This document shows positions 43,435 to 45,145 of a stretch of DNA of 45,145 bases, in pieces. A program made the translations under genes and the position numbers. Each line of letters begins with the position of its first letter. Position 1 is the first letter of the stretch. This DNA is from an uncultured Pseudomonadota bacterium (GTDB lineage: Bacteria; Pseudomonadota; Gammaproteobacteria; Steroidobacterales; Steroidobacteraceae): positions 1 to 45,145 of the forward strand of contig CAISDJ010000026.1 of the NCBI GenBank assembly GCA_903884105.1, read 5' to 3'. The notes below the pieces were generated by a model. It was not told the DNA's origin, ran no database searches, and worked only from the letters and a program-made list of their open reading frames with translations.

Positions 43435-44892
43435 TCAGGAACTCCTGAGTGGCTTGGGCTTGGCAGGCCTGTCGTTGCCTTTTTCCGACGGCAGCAGCAG
43501 CAGCAGCGGGCAAGTCACCGTCACGCGCGTGCCGAATTCGGGCTCCTCCAGCACCAGCGCCGCGCCCAGCATCCGTGCGCGATACTCCATGATCTTGAGA
43601 CCCATGCCCGGACGGCCACTCTTGAGCCCGGCGGCGAGGCCAATGCCGTTGTCCGTTATTGCAAGCCTGAGCCGGGTCGCCGTTGCCTGCAGCTCGATCG
43701 ACAGCCGGGACGCGCGCGCGTAACGGGCCGCGTTGGTGGTTGCTTCCTGCGCGATCCGGAAAAGGTGTGTCGCGGCGCTCTCATTCAGGTGCGGCACCTC
43801 GTTGCCCGCGTTGCGGAAGGTGCATTCGATGCCGTACGTCTCCCTGCACATCTGCGCCAGGTTGCGCAGGGCCTCCGGCAATCCGCCGCGTTCCAGATTG
43901 ACGGGTGCAAGGCCGCATGCGAGCAACCGCGTGCTCTGGATGGCGCCCGCGACCAGTTCGCGGATGCGGGTCACCTGCGGCACGTACGGCGGCGCCTCCC
44001 TTGCCAGCTGCACTTCGAGACCACGCAACAGCAGCGACAGGCCAGTGAGGTCCTGCCCCAGTCCATCGTGCAGGTCGCTGCCGAGGCGCTGCTGCTCGCG
44101 ATTCGATACCTCGAGCAGCTCATATGTCAGTTCCTTGAGCGCCGTGATCTCGCGACTCGTATGCAGCGTACCGACCAAGGCACCCGTGGTCGAATCGCAC
44201 AGCGGGATCCGGGTGCTCATGAACCACCGGAAACTGCCGTCCGGATTCTCCCAGGCCACATCGTGGTAGTTGCGTCTGCCGTTCGCGCCTTCCGTTTGCG
44301 ATCCATCGGCCGGCAAGAGTCGGTCGATTTCGGAGAACTCCGTCCTGTGACGGCCAATGACGGCATCGCGTTCGCGGCCCATCAGATTCAGGAACTCTGA
44401 ATTGACGACGGTGATGTACTGCTCGCTGTCAATGGCGAAGACGACGGCGGGCAGGTTGTCGATCAGCGTGCTGAGCAGCGTCCGTTGGGTATCCAGCGCG
44501 CTTTGCGCCTTGCGTCGCTCCTGGCGCTCTCGGGCTTCCGCGAGAGCGCGACGCACCACGCCCGGCAGGCGGGGCAATCGATCCTTGAGCACATAGTCCG
44601 TCGCGCCGCTTTTCAGGGCCTCCGTCGCCCGTTCTTCTCCCAACGCGCCGGACACGAAGATGAGTGGCACATCCGGATGGTGCTCGCGCAGGATCGACAA
44701 CGCCTTGAAGCCATCGAATCCAGGCAGGCTGTAGTCCGCCAGCACGAGGTCAGGAGGGTCCACGACCGCGGCGCGGAATGCCGCTTCGGAAGTGACGTGG
44801 CGCCAGGCGATGTCCGGAATCTCGTGGGCAAGCTCGAGTTGCACCAGTTCGGCATCGTTGACGTCGTCTTCCAGCAGAACGATCTTGAGCAC
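43435..44892 (-). CDS. Hybrid REC-PAS-histidine kinase (HisKA_3 type)
   Basis: This 485-residue soluble sensor kinase has an N-terminal receiver domain (Asp9/Asp10, Asp53, Lys103), a PAS domain at about 135-250 and a HisKA_3 dimerisation domain with His275 in SDLHDGLGQDLTG. An ATPase domain follows, with Asn387 in the N box, DNGIG at 414-418 and a GRPGMGLKIM lid motif. HisKA_3 kinases usually pair with NarL/LuxR-type regulators, none of which is in the window. The GTG at 44892 has AAGG three bases away. A frame to 45039 adds unconserved sequence. It converges on the EAL gene, 31 bases apart. Confidence 0.9.
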   Translation of the reverse strand: MLKIVLLEDDVNDAELVQLELAHEIPDIAWRHVTSEAAFRAAVVDPPDLVLADYSLPGFDGFKALSILREHHPDVPLIFVSGALGEERATEALKSGATDYVLKDRLPRLPGVVRRALAEARERQERRKAQSALDTQRTLLSTLIDNLPAVVFAIDSEQYITVVNSEFLNLMGRERDAVIGRHRTEFSEIDRLLPADGSQTEGANGRRNYHDVAWENPDGSFRWFMSTRIPLCDSTTGALVGTLHTSREITALKELTYELLEVSNREQQRLGSDLHDGLGQDLTGLSLLLRGLEVQLAREAPPYVPQVTRIRELVAGAIQSTRLLACGLAPVNLERGGLPEALRNLAQMCRETYGIECTFRNAGNEVPHLNESAATHLFRIAQEATTNAARYARASRLSIELQATATRLRLAITDNGIGLAAGLKSGRPGMGLKIMEYRARMLGAALVLEEPEFGTRVTVTCPLLLLLPSEKGNDRPAKPKPLRSS

Positions 44893-45145
44893 TGACCTTC
44901 TGAACCTCTGATTCACCCATGCGCACTCGCGTCGCCGCGGCCCGCAAGGCTTTCGCTGCACTGCATTGCACGGTGCGGCGACCTCGCTTTCTCCGACGTT
45001 AACACGGAAGACGGCGTCCGATCTGTACGCACCTGCCACGCAAGCACTGTCTGGCTTGTCTGATCACGGGGCGGGTGGTACAAGTGATAATCAATAAAGT
45101 GGGAGTCGCGGTGAGAAAGACTTCACCGTAATAATGGTCGAGCAA

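Noticed and set aside
45086-45145. Possible gene start (ATG at 45134) at the right edge
   Set aside because: Only four codons fit in the window and no ribosome site or promoter is convincing.
1-45145. CRISPR arrays, insertion sequences, prophage or integrase genes
   Set aside because: I saw no spaced direct repeats, complete transposase or phage genes. The only transposase-like piece is the fused desaturase C-terminus.

Overview
This window looks like a piece of chromosome from a GC-rich gammaproteobacterium. The core genes support this: ftsY-ftsE-ftsX divergent from rsmD, then coaD, mutM, rpmB-rpmG, radC, coaBC-dut, pyrE and trmB, all close to their usual gammaproteobacterial forms. A membrane desaturase of the pseudomonad DesA type is also present. 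I cannot name the genus. A steroidobacter- or nevskia-like lineage is only a guess.

Left third (1-15.5 kb): housekeeping. A reverse-strand ftsYEX cell-division/secretion block (ftsX cut by the window edge) faces rsmD-coaD. mutM converges on coaD with overlapping stop codons. A desaturase with its own clear sigma70 promoter ends at a bidirectional terminator shared with rpmB-rpmG. Then come radC, coaBC-dut, a DUF4124-type secreted protein, pyrE, an AmpG-like permease with a small Rieske protein, a small acidic protein, trmB, the deleted and frameshifted remnant of a secreted-protein gene, and a CobW-type GTPase.

Middle (15.5-27.7 kb): a catabolic region. It holds a beta-hydroxyacid dehydrogenase, a DoxX membrane protein, the E3 (lpdA), a spinster-like transporter, and an operon for E1 alpha, E1 beta and E2 of a 2-oxoacid (or acetoin-type) dehydrogenase that ends in an M24 metallohydrolase. 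A second transporter, a cupin, a YciI-like protein and an IclR regulator follow. The substrate cannot be read from the sequence.

Right third (27.9-43.4 kb): after a tRNA-Gly(CCC) gene comes a tightly coupled nine-gene operon. The order is a DUF4159 protein, a membrane VWA/amidotransferase-like protein, a caspase-fold protein that appears to lack its catalytic Cys, a TPR protein with a gluzincin (HEMAH) peptidase core, a MoxR AAA ATPase, a DUF58 protein, a BatA/VWA membrane protein, a 1262-residue DUF4175 (TIGR02302-like) coiled-coil protein with long Gly/Gln tracts, and a REC-EAL c-di-GMP phosphodiesterase. Most neighbours overlap by 1-11 bases. This suggests one envelope-associated assembly built from a AAA chaperone and MIDAS proteins, with a signalling output, and it is the best candidate here for an undescribed system. 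A convergent REC-PAS-histidine kinase follows and may be linked to the EAL protein.
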